Origin: a bacterium
GTDB lineage: Bacteria; SAR324; XYD2-FULL-50-16
NCBI GenBank assembly: GCA_018829445.1
Contig: JAHJTV010000054.1
Span: 1-64,000, forward strand
Length of the DNA stretch: 64,000 nucleotides
Direction: 5' to 3'
Positions 7,852 through 17,211 of the stretch are shown piece after piece. How positions within the stretch are numbered: position 1 is the first letter of the stretch; the number at the start of each line of letters is the position of its first letter. The notes beneath the pieces were generated by a model. That model made no database searches. It was not told where the DNA came from and worked only from the letters and a program-made list of their open reading frames with translations. The translations under genes and the position numbers were made by a program.

Positions 7852-8679
7852 CTACATACCGCCAGTCATCTCAATTACCTGACCCGAAACATAATTGGAA
7901 AGAGGTGAAGCCAGAAAGAAGACTACATTGGCAGCTTCTTCTACTGTCCCGGCCCGTCCCAACGGAATGATCATTTTCATCATTTGCCGTTGTGTTTCCG
8001 GTATCCCCAGTTTTACTTTTTCACCACCCCGCTCGATTTCTCCTTCCGTCGTTTCTTCCTTTGCCGCTGTCAGTCTAGTATCAACCCAACCAAAAGCAAC
8101 GGCATTCGATTGCACGTTAAACCGTCCCCACTCTTTAGCCATTGTCTTTGTGAGTCCAACCATCCCTGCCTTTGCGGAAGAGTAATTCGCCTGGCCCGGG
8201 TTTCCATGTGTCCCCGCTATTGAGGTAACATTTACAATCTTTCTGGCAATGACATTCCCGGATTCCATCTCTTTCTTGGCGGCATCTCTAAAATAGGGAG
8301 CCGCAGCCCTGATCAGTCGAAAAGGTGTTTTTAGATGGAGATTCAGCATGGCGTCCCACATCTTATCCGTCATTTTATGAACCGTTCCATCCCAGGTGAA
8401 ACCGGCATTATTGACGAGAATATGGATACCACCGAAAGCGTCTGCTGCTGCTTTAATAATACCATCAGCAAAATTTTCACCTGTTGCATCCCCAACATAT
8501 GAAATGGCTTCGCCACCGGCTTTCTTGATTTGAGCAACGGTTTCGTTTGCAGGCTCGGCGTCAATATCGCTAACAACAACCTTTGCACCTTCACTGGCAA
8601 ACAATTTGGCAACCGCTTGTCCAATACCTCGACCTGAACCCGTAATAATGGCAACCCTGTCTTTTAGCATATTTTCCAT
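7852..8679 (-). CDS. Short-chain dehydrogenase/reductase, FabG-like
   Basis: A 275-residue NAD(P)-dependent oxidoreductase. It has the glycine motif TGSGRGIGQ, the NNAG motif (ILVNNAGFTWDG), a catalytic Ser in NVTSIAG and YSSAKAG with the catalytic Tyr and Lys. The C-terminus (NYVSGQVIEMTGGM) is typical of FabG/3-hydroxyacyl-CoA dehydrogenase-like members. An insertion near residues 215-230, rich in Glu and Lys, makes it longer than FabG. It stands alone. A perfect 18-bp palindrome lies 131 bp upstream of the start; the SDR promoter near 60.3 kb has nearly the same site. Confidence 0.93.
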   Translation of the reverse strand: MENMLKDRVAIITGSGRGIGQAVAKLFASEGAKVVVSDIDAEPANETVAQIKKAGGEAISYVGDATGENFADGIIKAAADAFGGIHILVNNAGFTWDGTVHKMTDKMWDAMLNLHLKTPFRLIRAAAPYFRDAAKKEMESGNVIARKIVNVTSIAGTHGNPGQANYSSAKAGMVGLTKTMAKEWGRFNVQSNAVAFGWVDTRLTAAKEETTEGEIERGGEKVKLGIPETQRQMMKMIIPLGRAGTVEEAANVVFFLASPLSNYVSGQVIEMTGGM

Positions 8680-8809
8680 TTTCCTCCTGATTGGTGTTAT
8701 TCAACTGAATTCGTGGATAATAGCATTATATTGGCAAAAAGGATCGAAATTCAATCTGTAAAATGAAATCAGTTTTTCAGTTAGTGCATCAAATTATACC
8801 ATTAATTGA

Positions 8810-8827
8810 TTCCATCATATGATGGAA
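8810..8827. promoter_or_regulatory. Palindromic operator candidate, copy 1
   Basis: TTCCATCATATGATGGAA is a perfect 18-bp palindrome in the upstream region of the SDR gene at 7852-8679. A copy differing at one central base lies at 60326-60343 upstream of another SDR gene. Both have GA before and C after. The shape fits a TetR- or FadR-type dimer site. Confidence 0.6.
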
Positions 8828-9009
8828 CTAAGAGTAATATGTTTATTCCAATATGTCAAATTGTTCCTTTGGCCATGGTAGGAGCTGCTTGAAGGGTGAA
8901 TCAGTTGATATCTTGAAAAAATACTTGATCAAATACGAGGGGGCAACCGAATGTTTTATTCAAAAACCGTTGCCTGGTTATAAAATCAAGAATTCCGGAA
9001 TTAAAGAGC

Positions 9010-9036
9010 CACCTGGCAATCGATGATAGCCAGGTG
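9010..9036 (-). terminator. Hairpin downstream of the prkA-spoVR operon
   Basis: CACCTGGC (9010-9017) pairs with GCCAGGTG (9029-9036) around an 11-nt loop, 9 bp after the last gene of the minus-strand operon. On the minus strand it is followed by GCTCTTTAA, a weak U-rich tail. The stretch 8680-9009 otherwise holds only the palindrome at 8810 and no gene. Confidence 0.5.
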
Positions 9037-9044
9037 TTTGAGGG

Positions 9045-11540
9045 TCAGCTTAGGATCTCATCGAATTTGATAATATTTTTCCGCAAGGCGAACACAATGG
9101 TATCCAAAGCAATTTCTGGAGAATATCCATAGAGTTTGTTCATGTTATGAATGATGTTCTTGGTGAATTCTCTGATTTGTTGAGGATAATGCGATAATCG
9201 TTTTGGATCGTTTTTCTTGTGAAAAAAAGCATTCTTCAGTTGTTCAGGATTGATCTCCTTGTCAACTTTTCGATGGGAAATCAAAATGGAATACTCCTTG
9301 GCAAAGCAAGGCAAAATATTGTCATTTCTGGATGAGATGATACTTTTCCCCTCTTCGGGAATAATTTCACCAGAGGCTTGAAAGTCCAGATATTTTTGTG
9401 CAATCTCCTTTCGTATCAGATTGAAGCTGCGTCCCGGTGCCAGGATTTTTTCAATACTTTTCATATATTCCAAATCCGGTTTATCAACTTTGAGACCGGT
9501 TTGAAGGTCTATGAAGGTGTATTTCGGAACCATGATATGGGCAAATGCCTTGTTCTGAACCGCGTTATCTAAAACAGCATATTGAATATATTTTCGGAGG
9601 TCATGTTCAATCTGTTCCGGATTCCTGTCAACCGTACTGATGGTCAATTCTCTTTTCAGCATTGAGTAATATAGCTTCCGTACAACTTCGACCAACCCGT
9701 TGTAGTCGCCGTAATCGCCTGTGCCGGTTTCAACGGAGGCATAACCGATCATTCTGAATGGGATTACCGGTTTATCCTTTTTATACTTTTCATCAATGGT
9801 CAGCCAGTGGTGGAGTTCGGGACCTTCATTGATAACCTGGGCCAACTGTTTCAAAAAAATACCCACATGGATTTTACGGCCATCGGAGTGAGCGATTGTA
9901 TTCCGCATTACATTCTGCAACTGGCGCACTGATATACCACTTTTTCCTTCTTCCGGATAATGTTCGTTCCAGAGGTAGCGCATGAATTCATCATCAATCA
10001 ATTTTAATTCTTCGTTGGTGAACAGATCTGTTTCCTTCAGATTTTTGGCGCTGGGGTGGGTGATAATCAAATTTGCGTATGAATCAACATTATAGCGACT
10101 TAGTCCCAATCGGAGCATTGCATTGCGGAATGGATGCCAATGGGGCAATTCCTGAATGGTTCTGACAGGATCTTCGTTTTGTGAACAATAGATGAGAAGT
10201 TTTTGTTCCGGTGTTATCAACCGATAGAGCTTTTTTTTCTCTTCACTCCACTGCTCTGGGAATGATTTACGCATGGGAGGTAACAGTCGGGAGAGTACGG
10301 CATAATAAGCAGCAATCCTGAGCAGGTTAGGATCTACATCGTATTCCTCTCGCATATTAGACATATCCCGTTTTAAGATATCCATTTCGGAATTGGCGTC
10401 CAGCAAGTAATTGACAGGAATACGCTCAATGCGATCCAGGAGTTTGGAAGCGTCCAGTTGCCGGTCCAGGTTCTTCATCTCTTCTATGTTTGTAGTGATA
10501 ACAACAGTGTTATCAACCGAAGCCTGCGTCGATTCAATGGAGACCTTTCCGCTTCCCAGCAACATCAGCAAAGGTTTGTAATCCTTTTCCTGGGAACCGT
10601 CATGCAAACCAAAAGCATCATGAATATGCAGGATTCCCCGATTGGAATCAACAATGGCCCCGCTGTAATTATAGAGTTGTTTACCCGGAAGGTGTTTGTT
10701 CAGAATACTGGTGTTCTTGTTGTCCAAAATGATTGGATTGACCCTCGCCCGCAGATGAAAAGTATCATCAATATTTGAGATCCCCTTGGCCTGGGCAGTA
10801 GAGAACTCTATCTCCTCAACATAGACATATTTTTCCAGAACCTCATAAAGGGAGAGATCTTTGTTTATGGGGTTCTGCATCAAACCCTCCAGGATATCCA
10901 GAGTTCGTTTATCCAGGGTTGCATTAAAAAAGAAACTTGGAATTTTCATTTCACCTGTTGACCGGTGTTTCTCCTTAATGTGGTCAAATAAGACCTGTCG
11001 GGGTTGGACAATGGCGCCGTCAGGCTTCTGCATCGTAATTGGAATCAGCAAAATAGGATTGTGATGAAAATGCGACCTGGATTCAAACGATCGGCCCTGG
11101 GAATTTGAAAACTTAAAGCAGAAGGTATGGAGTTTAACTGTATTTTCCTTGGTGTATTCCTCCAGAGCTCTGACAATCAGATCCACAATATTTGTTTTAC
11201 CCGAGGCGGGGGGGCCGACCAGCACTATTCCCCGGTTTGATCCTGCTTCATTGTCAAAAGAGGCAATAACATCCACAATGTGTTTGATACAGTGTTCCTG
11301 ACCGAATACGGCGTTGATTCCCGTTGAAAAAAGATCCTTGAAGATGTTGTAACTGATAATCGGCTGTCCGCTGCGAACAACAATCTCGAATCCGAAGTAT
11401 TCTATGGCACTTTTAATCAAGGAGGCAGATGTCTGCAGGTAATCATTGGGATTGTTGATAACTCCTTCAATGAATTCGGAAAATCGGATACTTTTTTTTC
11501 TCTGATAATTTAACAGTTCCTTTAAATCCAAGGTTTCCAT
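9045..11540 (-). CDS. PrkA-like AAA+ serine kinase family protein, second paralogue
   Basis: An 831-residue PrkA-family protein, last gene of the operon. PrkA proteins have an N-terminal AAA+ domain and a C-terminal kinase-like region; kinase and ATP-dependent protease activities have both been reported for family members. Here the Walker A is GIVLVGPPASGKTN (about residues 103-116), with GQEHCIKHIVDVI before it and HIHDAFGLHDGSQEKDYKPL plus VVITTNIEEM downstream. It is longer than, and clearly divergent from, the first-gene paralogue. The ATG at 11540 lies 42 nt after the spoVR stop. No protein partner can be read from sequence. Confidence 0.87.
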   Translation of the reverse strand: METLDLKELLNYQRKKSIRFSEFIEGVINNPNDYLQTSASLIKSAIEYFGFEIVVRSGQPIISYNIFKDLFSTGINAVFGQEHCIKHIVDVIASFDNEAGSNRGIVLVGPPASGKTNIVDLIVRALEEYTKENTVKLHTFCFKFSNSQGRSFESRSHFHHNPILLIPITMQKPDGAIVQPRQVLFDHIKEKHRSTGEMKIPSFFFNATLDKRTLDILEGLMQNPINKDLSLYEVLEKYVYVEEIEFSTAQAKGISNIDDTFHLRARVNPIILDNKNTSILNKHLPGKQLYNYSGAIVDSNRGILHIHDAFGLHDGSQEKDYKPLLMLLGSGKVSIESTQASVDNTVVITTNIEEMKNLDRQLDASKLLDRIERIPVNYLLDANSEMDILKRDMSNMREEYDVDPNLLRIAAYYAVLSRLLPPMRKSFPEQWSEEKKKLYRLITPEQKLLIYCSQNEDPVRTIQELPHWHPFRNAMLRLGLSRYNVDSYANLIITHPSAKNLKETDLFTNEELKLIDDEFMRYLWNEHYPEEGKSGISVRQLQNVMRNTIAHSDGRKIHVGIFLKQLAQVINEGPELHHWLTIDEKYKKDKPVIPFRMIGYASVETGTGDYGDYNGLVEVVRKLYYSMLKRELTISTVDRNPEQIEHDLRKYIQYAVLDNAVQNKAFAHIMVPKYTFIDLQTGLKVDKPDLEYMKSIEKILAPGRSFNLIRKEIAQKYLDFQASGEIIPEEGKSIISSRNDNILPCFAKEYSILISHRKVDKEINPEQLKNAFFHKKNDPKRLSHYPQQIREFTKNIIHNMNKLYGYSPEIALDTIVFALRKNIIKFDEILS

Positions 11541-11582
11541 GGCTGTTTTTTATGGCGTAAGGTTAAATAGGATTTTGATTTT

Positions 11583-13202
11583 TTAAAGGCTTATCGGTTT
11601 CTGATTATTATCCAATCGCTCCAGAACCTGTTCAAATGGAACCTCCTTCATAGCCCTTTCTTCGAATTTCCGATTTGAATACGAGTATAGCTTTTCTCCC
11701 GATAGCAGGGATACTGCGCTTTTCCAGATGTAGTTAATATTCTTCAGGGTCGGCTCTATCCAGGTTTTTCTTAAAACACGACCATCGTTTCGGTGAAAAA
11801 GCAAAAGTCCTCCGTCAATAAAATCGGTATCAATGACATAAATTCTTGGCCGCTGAAAATGGGTAAAAAAGCTTAGCATCTCCTCCTTCACCATTTTTGG
11901 ATCAAGCCAGACATAATAGTTATTCTCTTTAACAACTGCTTCTTTATTAATACCATAGTGTTCGGCATGTTGTTTGATAATCCTGTTCAGGTGAAATTCA
12001 TAGACGAGATCTTCGGTCAAAAACCGTCTTATAAACTCATAATCGGTGATGGTTCTGACCAGGTGGTTCATGCATTCCAAGGGATTCAACCCCGTTTCCT
12101 TATTCCATTTCCTGCGAGTTTCCACATCCATCTCTTCCATATAGTCCAGAGAGACTTTTCCTTTTTGATACAGCTCCTCAATGTGATTCCAGAGGTGATA
12201 CCCCAGGTGATAAGGATTTCTCATAAAAAATGGTCTTGGGGCACAAACCCCGGAAAATACTTTGGAATAATCGATAATCCCTTTGACAGCTTTTTCCTTG
12301 AACAGTTCCAGCATGATTTTCTTTTCCCAGTACATCGCCCAACCTTCATTCATGATCTGGGTTCGAATAACAAAGTCGTGGGTGGAGTGGGAAACATACA
12401 TGTAATCCAAAATCGCCTGTTCCGCCCGACTGGTTGGGGCGTAGTTTTTCAGGAAACCGAGAATATCCTGGCAGGGACGGTAGAGACGAAATCCGGTGCG
12501 GCTGATCTGTTCCTGATGATTCTTTTTCTGCTGCTCTTTCTCAAACGCGTTCAATGGATCACTGGTTTTGAGAAGGTTTTCCATTGTGAAGGAGAAAGGA
12601 CGATAGTACTCTTTTGATTTAATTTCATCGGGAGAAGGTTTGGACTGTTTTCGGGGGTGAATGTCACCTTCAACCGAATGATCAAGATTATATTGAGAAT
12701 GAGGGGAGATAAGTGGAATAACGGATTCACAGGCATTCCAGTATGTCAGGTATTTTTTTTCTCCCATCTGCTGTTGGCCGGCGTTCACCTTTTTAACCAG
12801 ATACATCACATACTCGGTTCGATCCGGATTTGAATCCTTAAGAACATTAAGCTCGGAAAACTCACAATGTCCTACAACATGAGCCATGACTGATGCCTGC
12901 ATCATTGCAGAATTGGTGTTGTTCAAATAGGCATAGGAGGGATTTCCGGTTTGAACAACTTCATAATAAAGGGCGGATTCCTGACCGGATTCAATGCGGA
13001 ACTTTTTTGTAACCATCCGCTTGCCTTCCCAAATATTGACCGGACTGGTGGGGTAAACGTGTTTTTCCAAAAGGGACGCAAATTCAAGTTGATCAAGGAT
13101 AAAGAATCTAATCTCAGGAAGTGTCCGTCCCATCTGCCCGGCAAAATACTTCACCCGTTCTTCCAAATGAGCGAGTGTTTTATCAGTGGATATAAGTCTC
13201 AT
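11583..13202 (-). CDS. spoVR: SpoVR-family protein
   Basis: A 539-residue cytoplasmic protein of the SpoVR/YcgB family, whose biochemical role is unsettled. In Bacillus it affects spore cortex formation, and in Gram-negatives it accompanies prkA and yeaH. Recognisable parts are MMQASVMAHVVGHCEFSEL, a divergent form of the family HVxGH block, and the core block QIMNEGWAMYWEKKIM, followed by NPYHLGYHLWNHIEEL. The length is normal. It lies 42 nt upstream of the second PrkA gene and 66 nt downstream of the DUF444 gene. In this family-specific cluster the proteins probably act as one stress-response pathway. Confidence 0.93.
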   Translation of the reverse strand: MRLISTDKTLAHLEERVKYFAGQMGRTLPEIRFFILDQLEFASLLEKHVYPTSPVNIWEGKRMVTKKFRIESGQESALYYEVVQTGNPSYAYLNNTNSAMMQASVMAHVVGHCEFSELNVLKDSNPDRTEYVMYLVKKVNAGQQQMGEKKYLTYWNACESVIPLISPHSQYNLDHSVEGDIHPRKQSKPSPDEIKSKEYYRPFSFTMENLLKTSDPLNAFEKEQQKKNHQEQISRTGFRLYRPCQDILGFLKNYAPTSRAEQAILDYMYVSHSTHDFVIRTQIMNEGWAMYWEKKIMLELFKEKAVKGIIDYSKVFSGVCAPRPFFMRNPYHLGYHLWNHIEELYQKGKVSLDYMEEMDVETRRKWNKETGLNPLECMNHLVRTITDYEFIRRFLTEDLVYEFHLNRIIKQHAEHYGINKEAVVKENNYYVWLDPKMVKEEMLSFFTHFQRPRIYVIDTDFIDGGLLLFHRNDGRVLRKTWIEPTLKNINYIWKSAVSLLSGEKLYSYSNRKFEERAMKEVPFEQVLERLDNNQKPISL

Positions 13203-13268
13203 AAGAATAATTCCGATTGAATTAGATTGAGTATCTTGAGCGAAACCAGTATTTTTTTCTTATGCCAA

Positions 13269-14327
13269 TCAGATTTCCTGAAACAGGGTTTTGATCGCAT
13301 TTATGGTATCCGATTTTCTGTGAATTTTACTGAGCCGCACGATTCTGTCCTTGATAAAGTCTTTGGACAGGTCCAAAACGAGTTTGCTCCACTGGGAAGG
13401 AAGAACTTCCAGAATTCCCACGCGATTGAAAACCGGTACGATAGATTCTTTCAGGATTTTTCCGATATCCTTGCTGTCACTGCCAAAAATCTCCCCGTCA
13501 CCAAAATAGAATCCATAGAAATTAGTGGAGCTGATATCATATTCGTTAAAGGCAATCTGGTAAATGAGATCAAAGACAATATATGCTCGTGTTCCTCCAA
13601 TATTTCCAACCTTGTAGAACTCCTGCTCCTGAACTTCATATGCTTTGATATCATGAACGAAAAAGCGATGTTCGACATTATTGACACCATAATTAAAGTC
13701 CAGCCAGTTTTTGATAAAATTGACCAGTCGCTTTTCCATCTCTAATCTTTGTCCATGGGTCGAATAAGAGATATCCCCCATGTAGAAAACAACGGCTTTA
13801 AACTTAGGGTTTTCAACGCGTTCCGGGATTTTGTAACGCCTGTCTCTGCGCCTGAAATCAACGGTATAGTCGTTCTCCACCGGGTTGTATTTTCCAGTAC
13901 CGATGCTGCTACGCAAGGCTCTTTTGAAGGTCCTTTTTTTATCGAGAATAACCCCGGTGGTACCGAAAGTCTTAAATTCATAGGAGACCTCTTTAATTTT
14001 TCCTTTCCCCTCTTTTAGCAGGTTGGGAAGGTGCAGCTTTTCCTTTAAAAGCTGCATAAATCGATTAAAAGGAAGATTGAAAACAATTTTCCCTCCCTCC
14101 CTGCCAGGCCCCCGGCCGCCTTTACCGCCACCTTGCCCCTCATCACCATAAACAAAGGTAGGTGGAACAATATCGTCCATCTCAATAATGATCTCACTAC
14201 CTTTATCCCCTAAGGTATCCAGATTTCCCTCATTGAGAATCTCCTCAATGGCATCCTCAATTTTATCTTCAATAAAATCATTAAATGCTCCTTCGGATTC
14301 GTTTGAGGATATTTTATCTTCCAGCAT
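13269..14327 (-). CDS. yeaH: DUF444 (YeaH/YhbH-family) protein with vWA-like fold
   Basis: A 352-residue member of the YeaH/YhbH family, which occurs next to PrkA. The N-terminal region is acidic and low-complexity, then a glycine-rich GGGKGGRGPG linker. The C-terminal half resembles a von Willebrand A domain: KAVVFYMGDISYSTHGQRLE contains D-x-S-x-S as a MIDAS-like metal site, and YIVFDLIYQIAFNEYDISST follows. An ATG at 14327 was preferred to the in-frame TTG at 14363. It sits between the first PrkA gene and spoVR. In E. coli the equivalent pair yeaGH is sigma-S and nitrogen-stress controlled; here no such promoter was recognised. Confidence 0.88.
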   Translation of the reverse strand: MLEDKISSNESEGAFNDFIEDKIEDAIEEILNEGNLDTLGDKGSEIIIEMDDIVPPTFVYGDEGQGGGKGGRGPGREGGKIVFNLPFNRFMQLLKEKLHLPNLLKEGKGKIKEVSYEFKTFGTTGVILDKKRTFKRALRSSIGTGKYNPVENDYTVDFRRRDRRYKIPERVENPKFKAVVFYMGDISYSTHGQRLEMEKRLVNFIKNWLDFNYGVNNVEHRFFVHDIKAYEVQEQEFYKVGNIGGTRAYIVFDLIYQIAFNEYDISSTNFYGFYFGDGEIFGSDSKDIGKILKESIVPVFNRVGILEVLPSQWSKLVLDLSKDFIKDRIVRLSKIHRKSDTINAIKTLFQEI

Positions 14328-14381
14328 AGTCTGTCCGTATATAAAATGATTTTTATTTCTCAAGCCAAAAACCTGAGTTTT

Positions 14382-16604
14382 TTAAGAAACAATACTGGAT
14401 GCATTGGCAGTTATGGTTAAAGCCTGGAAAGCACATTTACCGCAATACCCTTTGACATCTATAAGGTACTTAATGGTTTCATTCAAATGCTCCTGTTCTT
14501 TGATATTAACATTGGCAGCGCTGGTTCCGCTTTTAATCCAGCCCAGTAATTTCATGTTTTCGCTGGCTTTGAATTCATTTTCAAAAACATATTTCTTAAT
14601 GGCATTCTGGTAGGAGGGTTCATCTTTGAGCAGTACCGAATAACTCACACTGGCAATGGCATCACTTAGCTCTTTTCGGAAAATTTCCCTATCTGGAATC
14701 CCAAGATACTGCTCAATGGCTTGCATGAACTTCTCATCAGGTTGCACATCCATCTGGGTTACGTCGTGTTTTACCTTAGCCCTGTGTGCATAAGCTCTTA
14801 CATGATCCGTGTATTTCTTCCAGGTGGTCTCAATCACCGAATCATCACGTAAGATCGCACTATAGACATCGCTGGCAATCTGCCCGAAGATCCAGTTTTT
14901 CGCCAATGGCGTAATCTTCTCCACATAGTGACTCAGCTTGGTTTTTTCCGTGGCAAACAGGTCTTTCAAGGAGTTTTCAGATCTTACATAAAGATCCAAC
15001 GGCGTCACACAGGGATTTTGTAAAGCGACTGAGGTTAAGAGCGCATGGTCGCCCGATTCGGTTGATAACTGGTTGATATTGGCTGCATATTCGCTAATCT
15101 GGAAGTGATCCGTATACTCAATAATGTTCTGTATGAAACGCGGATCAAGTCCAAAAGTACCTTCGGAAGGTTTGACATATTCAAACTCCTCGATGATCAT
15201 TTTGGCCATGTTGTTGTCTACTCCGCTGTCAGCTCGCCCTGCATAGATCAGTGCTTTCTGGAGGAGAGAAAGGCTCTCGTTTTGTTTGGAAGCGTATAAC
15301 CTCGACATTACTGCAATTAAACTTAAAAAGGACAAGCTGTGCGGGGCGATATGTGCTTGATGTTTTTTCCCCTTGTGCCAATTCCTGGTCTCATTGGAGT
15401 ACGAAAAAGCATAGATTTGTTCCTCCTGTTTGTAATTAACGGACAGCGGCATCTCAATAAATGTGGTCCTGGATCTCAAGGCTTCAAAGGTTGGATTTCC
15501 CATGAACATGTTGTATTCATGGAAGTTGGTGTGACCAATAATAACGCCATTAAATGGAATTGGCGCCTGTCCTTCCGGCTTGAAAAAACGATCCTGGGTG
15601 GCAAACAACAATTCATAAAGAAACTTATCCGAGAGTTTTAGAATCTCGTGGATTTCAACAAATCCGTTGGCTCCGGCACAAAGTTCTCCTTTATAATCAT
15701 GAACCAGGGGATGAGACTCACTGCCAAATCTTGGAAGAAGGCTATAGTCGATATTTCCCACCAGGGAACCGGCCTCCTGACTTTTCTCGTCCCTTGGTGT
15801 ATATGAACCGATCCCATTTTTTGTGCGGGCATCAAAAATCATCCGTTTGACTTTCAGATATGAAAGCAGCTCTCCAAACCCGATATCTTTCGCTTCCATA
15901 AAGTCCTTCAGTACAAAATCTGCATAGGGTGAAATAATTCCACCGATTTGAATTTTGAACTCGTCGTCATAATGCGGATGATTCTTCAACCATTTGTTGA
16001 TCGATTTTTTATCCAGGGATTTTGTCAGATTTTTACAGAAGGATTCCCTGATATCCATGGGAATTACCAATAAGGGTGGTTCGAAAAGGGGAGCCGGCAG
16101 ATAGTAAATATCTCCCTCCTTGAACAGGGCTTTTTCTTTTAAGCGGTCATCAATGGTTGGCAATAGCAGGAAATAGGTTTTTCCGGCTTCCGATGAGGAA
16201 TATCGTTTGAGAGCGGTTTTGATTCCATCCATTGATCTTGATTTAGCTGATCCGGGAGGACCCAATAGAATCCAAAGCCGCTTGGAAGCTTCCATTCTGC
16301 GGCTGGCGTTGTGGATTTTTTCAACCAGATTTTCCTTGGCTTTTTGTTGACCGAAAACGATATACTCTCCGACCGCTTTTTCCGTTTCAAAGAAGTGATA
16401 AGTATGCTTGACCGGTTTTCCGGAAACCATCATATGCTCCACACCTTCAGACAACATCATATCATGCAGCATTTGAGTTGAATCTCTCGTAATCCAAGGT
16501 TCGATTCTTGCCAGTTCCAGATACTCTTCAAAACTCAACACTTCCTGTTCAACTTTTACTCTTTCTTTGGATTGATTAATCAGATCATTTAATATCTGTT
16601 TCAT
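14382..16604 (-). CDS. prkA: PrkA-family AAA+ serine kinase, first paralogue
   Basis: A 740-residue PrkA. The opening ILNDLINQSKERVKVEQEVLSF is followed by SFEEYLELARIEPWITRDST, a PrkA N-terminal signature. The Walker A is WILLGPPGSAKSRSMDGIKT (about residues 106-125), then GFVEIHEILK and VIIGHTNFHEY as Walker B/sensor regions. The C-terminal part is the kinase-like domain. The ATG at 16604 has GGGAG upstream; the frame is open to 16724 but the extra 40 codons lack homology. It heads a four-gene operon with DUF444, SpoVR and a second PrkA (gaps of 54, 66 and 42 nt). Confidence 0.93.
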   Translation of the reverse strand: MKQILNDLINQSKERVKVEQEVLSFEEYLELARIEPWITRDSTQMLHDMMLSEGVEHMMVSGKPVKHTYHFFETEKAVGEYIVFGQQKAKENLVEKIHNASRRMEASKRLWILLGPPGSAKSRSMDGIKTALKRYSSSEAGKTYFLLLPTIDDRLKEKALFKEGDIYYLPAPLFEPPLLVIPMDIRESFCKNLTKSLDKKSINKWLKNHPHYDDEFKIQIGGIISPYADFVLKDFMEAKDIGFGELLSYLKVKRMIFDARTKNGIGSYTPRDEKSQEAGSLVGNIDYSLLPRFGSESHPLVHDYKGELCAGANGFVEIHEILKLSDKFLYELLFATQDRFFKPEGQAPIPFNGVIIGHTNFHEYNMFMGNPTFEALRSRTTFIEMPLSVNYKQEEQIYAFSYSNETRNWHKGKKHQAHIAPHSLSFLSLIAVMSRLYASKQNESLSLLQKALIYAGRADSGVDNNMAKMIIEEFEYVKPSEGTFGLDPRFIQNIIEYTDHFQISEYAANINQLSTESGDHALLTSVALQNPCVTPLDLYVRSENSLKDLFATEKTKLSHYVEKITPLAKNWIFGQIASDVYSAILRDDSVIETTWKKYTDHVRAYAHRAKVKHDVTQMDVQPDEKFMQAIEQYLGIPDREIFRKELSDAIASVSYSVLLKDEPSYQNAIKKYVFENEFKASENMKLLGWIKSGTSAANVNIKEQEHLNETIKYLIDVKGYCGKCAFQALTITANASSIVS

Positions 16605-17211
16605 ATTCGGCTCCCTGTTATTTTCGGAATCGGTTTGGGGAAAAATCCAACTAAATGCAAGAAGATATACCTTGCCTTCCTGCCAGCCAATCTTAAAAGT
16701 CGTGCCTGAAAAAACCAAAGTCAACGTATAATGCTTTACTACTTTTTGGGTGCAGTATACTACTTTTAATTTACAAAATGTAGAGAAAAAAAATGTTTTT
16801 ATTGCTTATCCTACCAGTCGGTTGAAAAGCGGTGGATGGAAAGGCTATAAATGTATCAATATCTCAGGTAGTAACCTGAGATGACATCTCAAGATTATTT
16901 CTCTTAAGATCTATTTCCAATAGACGGAATATAGTTTGTAGATACTATTTTTCAATAAAGAGGCAGAGAGGTGAGGCAATTCCGATTTGGATGAGACTGG
17001 TAACCAGCTGAAAAAATAACCTAATGTAATTTTTGGATAATAGATAGAAGAAAACAAAAAACTGGTGAGAGTAGATGCTCAATAGATAATAGTATTTCAC
17101 TTGTAATTTACTGATTTATTATTAATTATTCCAGGTTGAGCCTGTATAAAATGTAAAGGATTTTAGATGAAAATAGAGATCTGCTAGTTTTCATCTACCC
17201 GGGTTGTGTGT
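16605..17211. other. 607-bp intergenic region between the prkA operon and the PutA-like gene
   Basis: AT-rich DNA with no credible gene. It should contain the promoter of the minus-strand prkA operon and the 3' end region of the PutA-like gene. The only clear structure is the palindrome at 16861-16882. I could not identify a convincing sigma-54 site by eye. Confidence 0.6.
16861..16882. promoter_or_regulatory. Palindrome upstream of the prkA operon
   Basis: ATCTCAGGT (16861-16869) and ACCTGAGAT (16874-16882) are perfect 9-bp inverted repeats with a 4-bp centre, about 260 bp before the prkA start. It may be a regulator binding site; as a hairpin it lacks a T tract, so it is unlikely to be a terminator. 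Confidence 0.4.

Noticed and set aside
11958..12617. 219-residue ORF opposite spoVR
   Set aside because: Shadow of the spoVR coding sequence; the spoVR reading is strongly supported.
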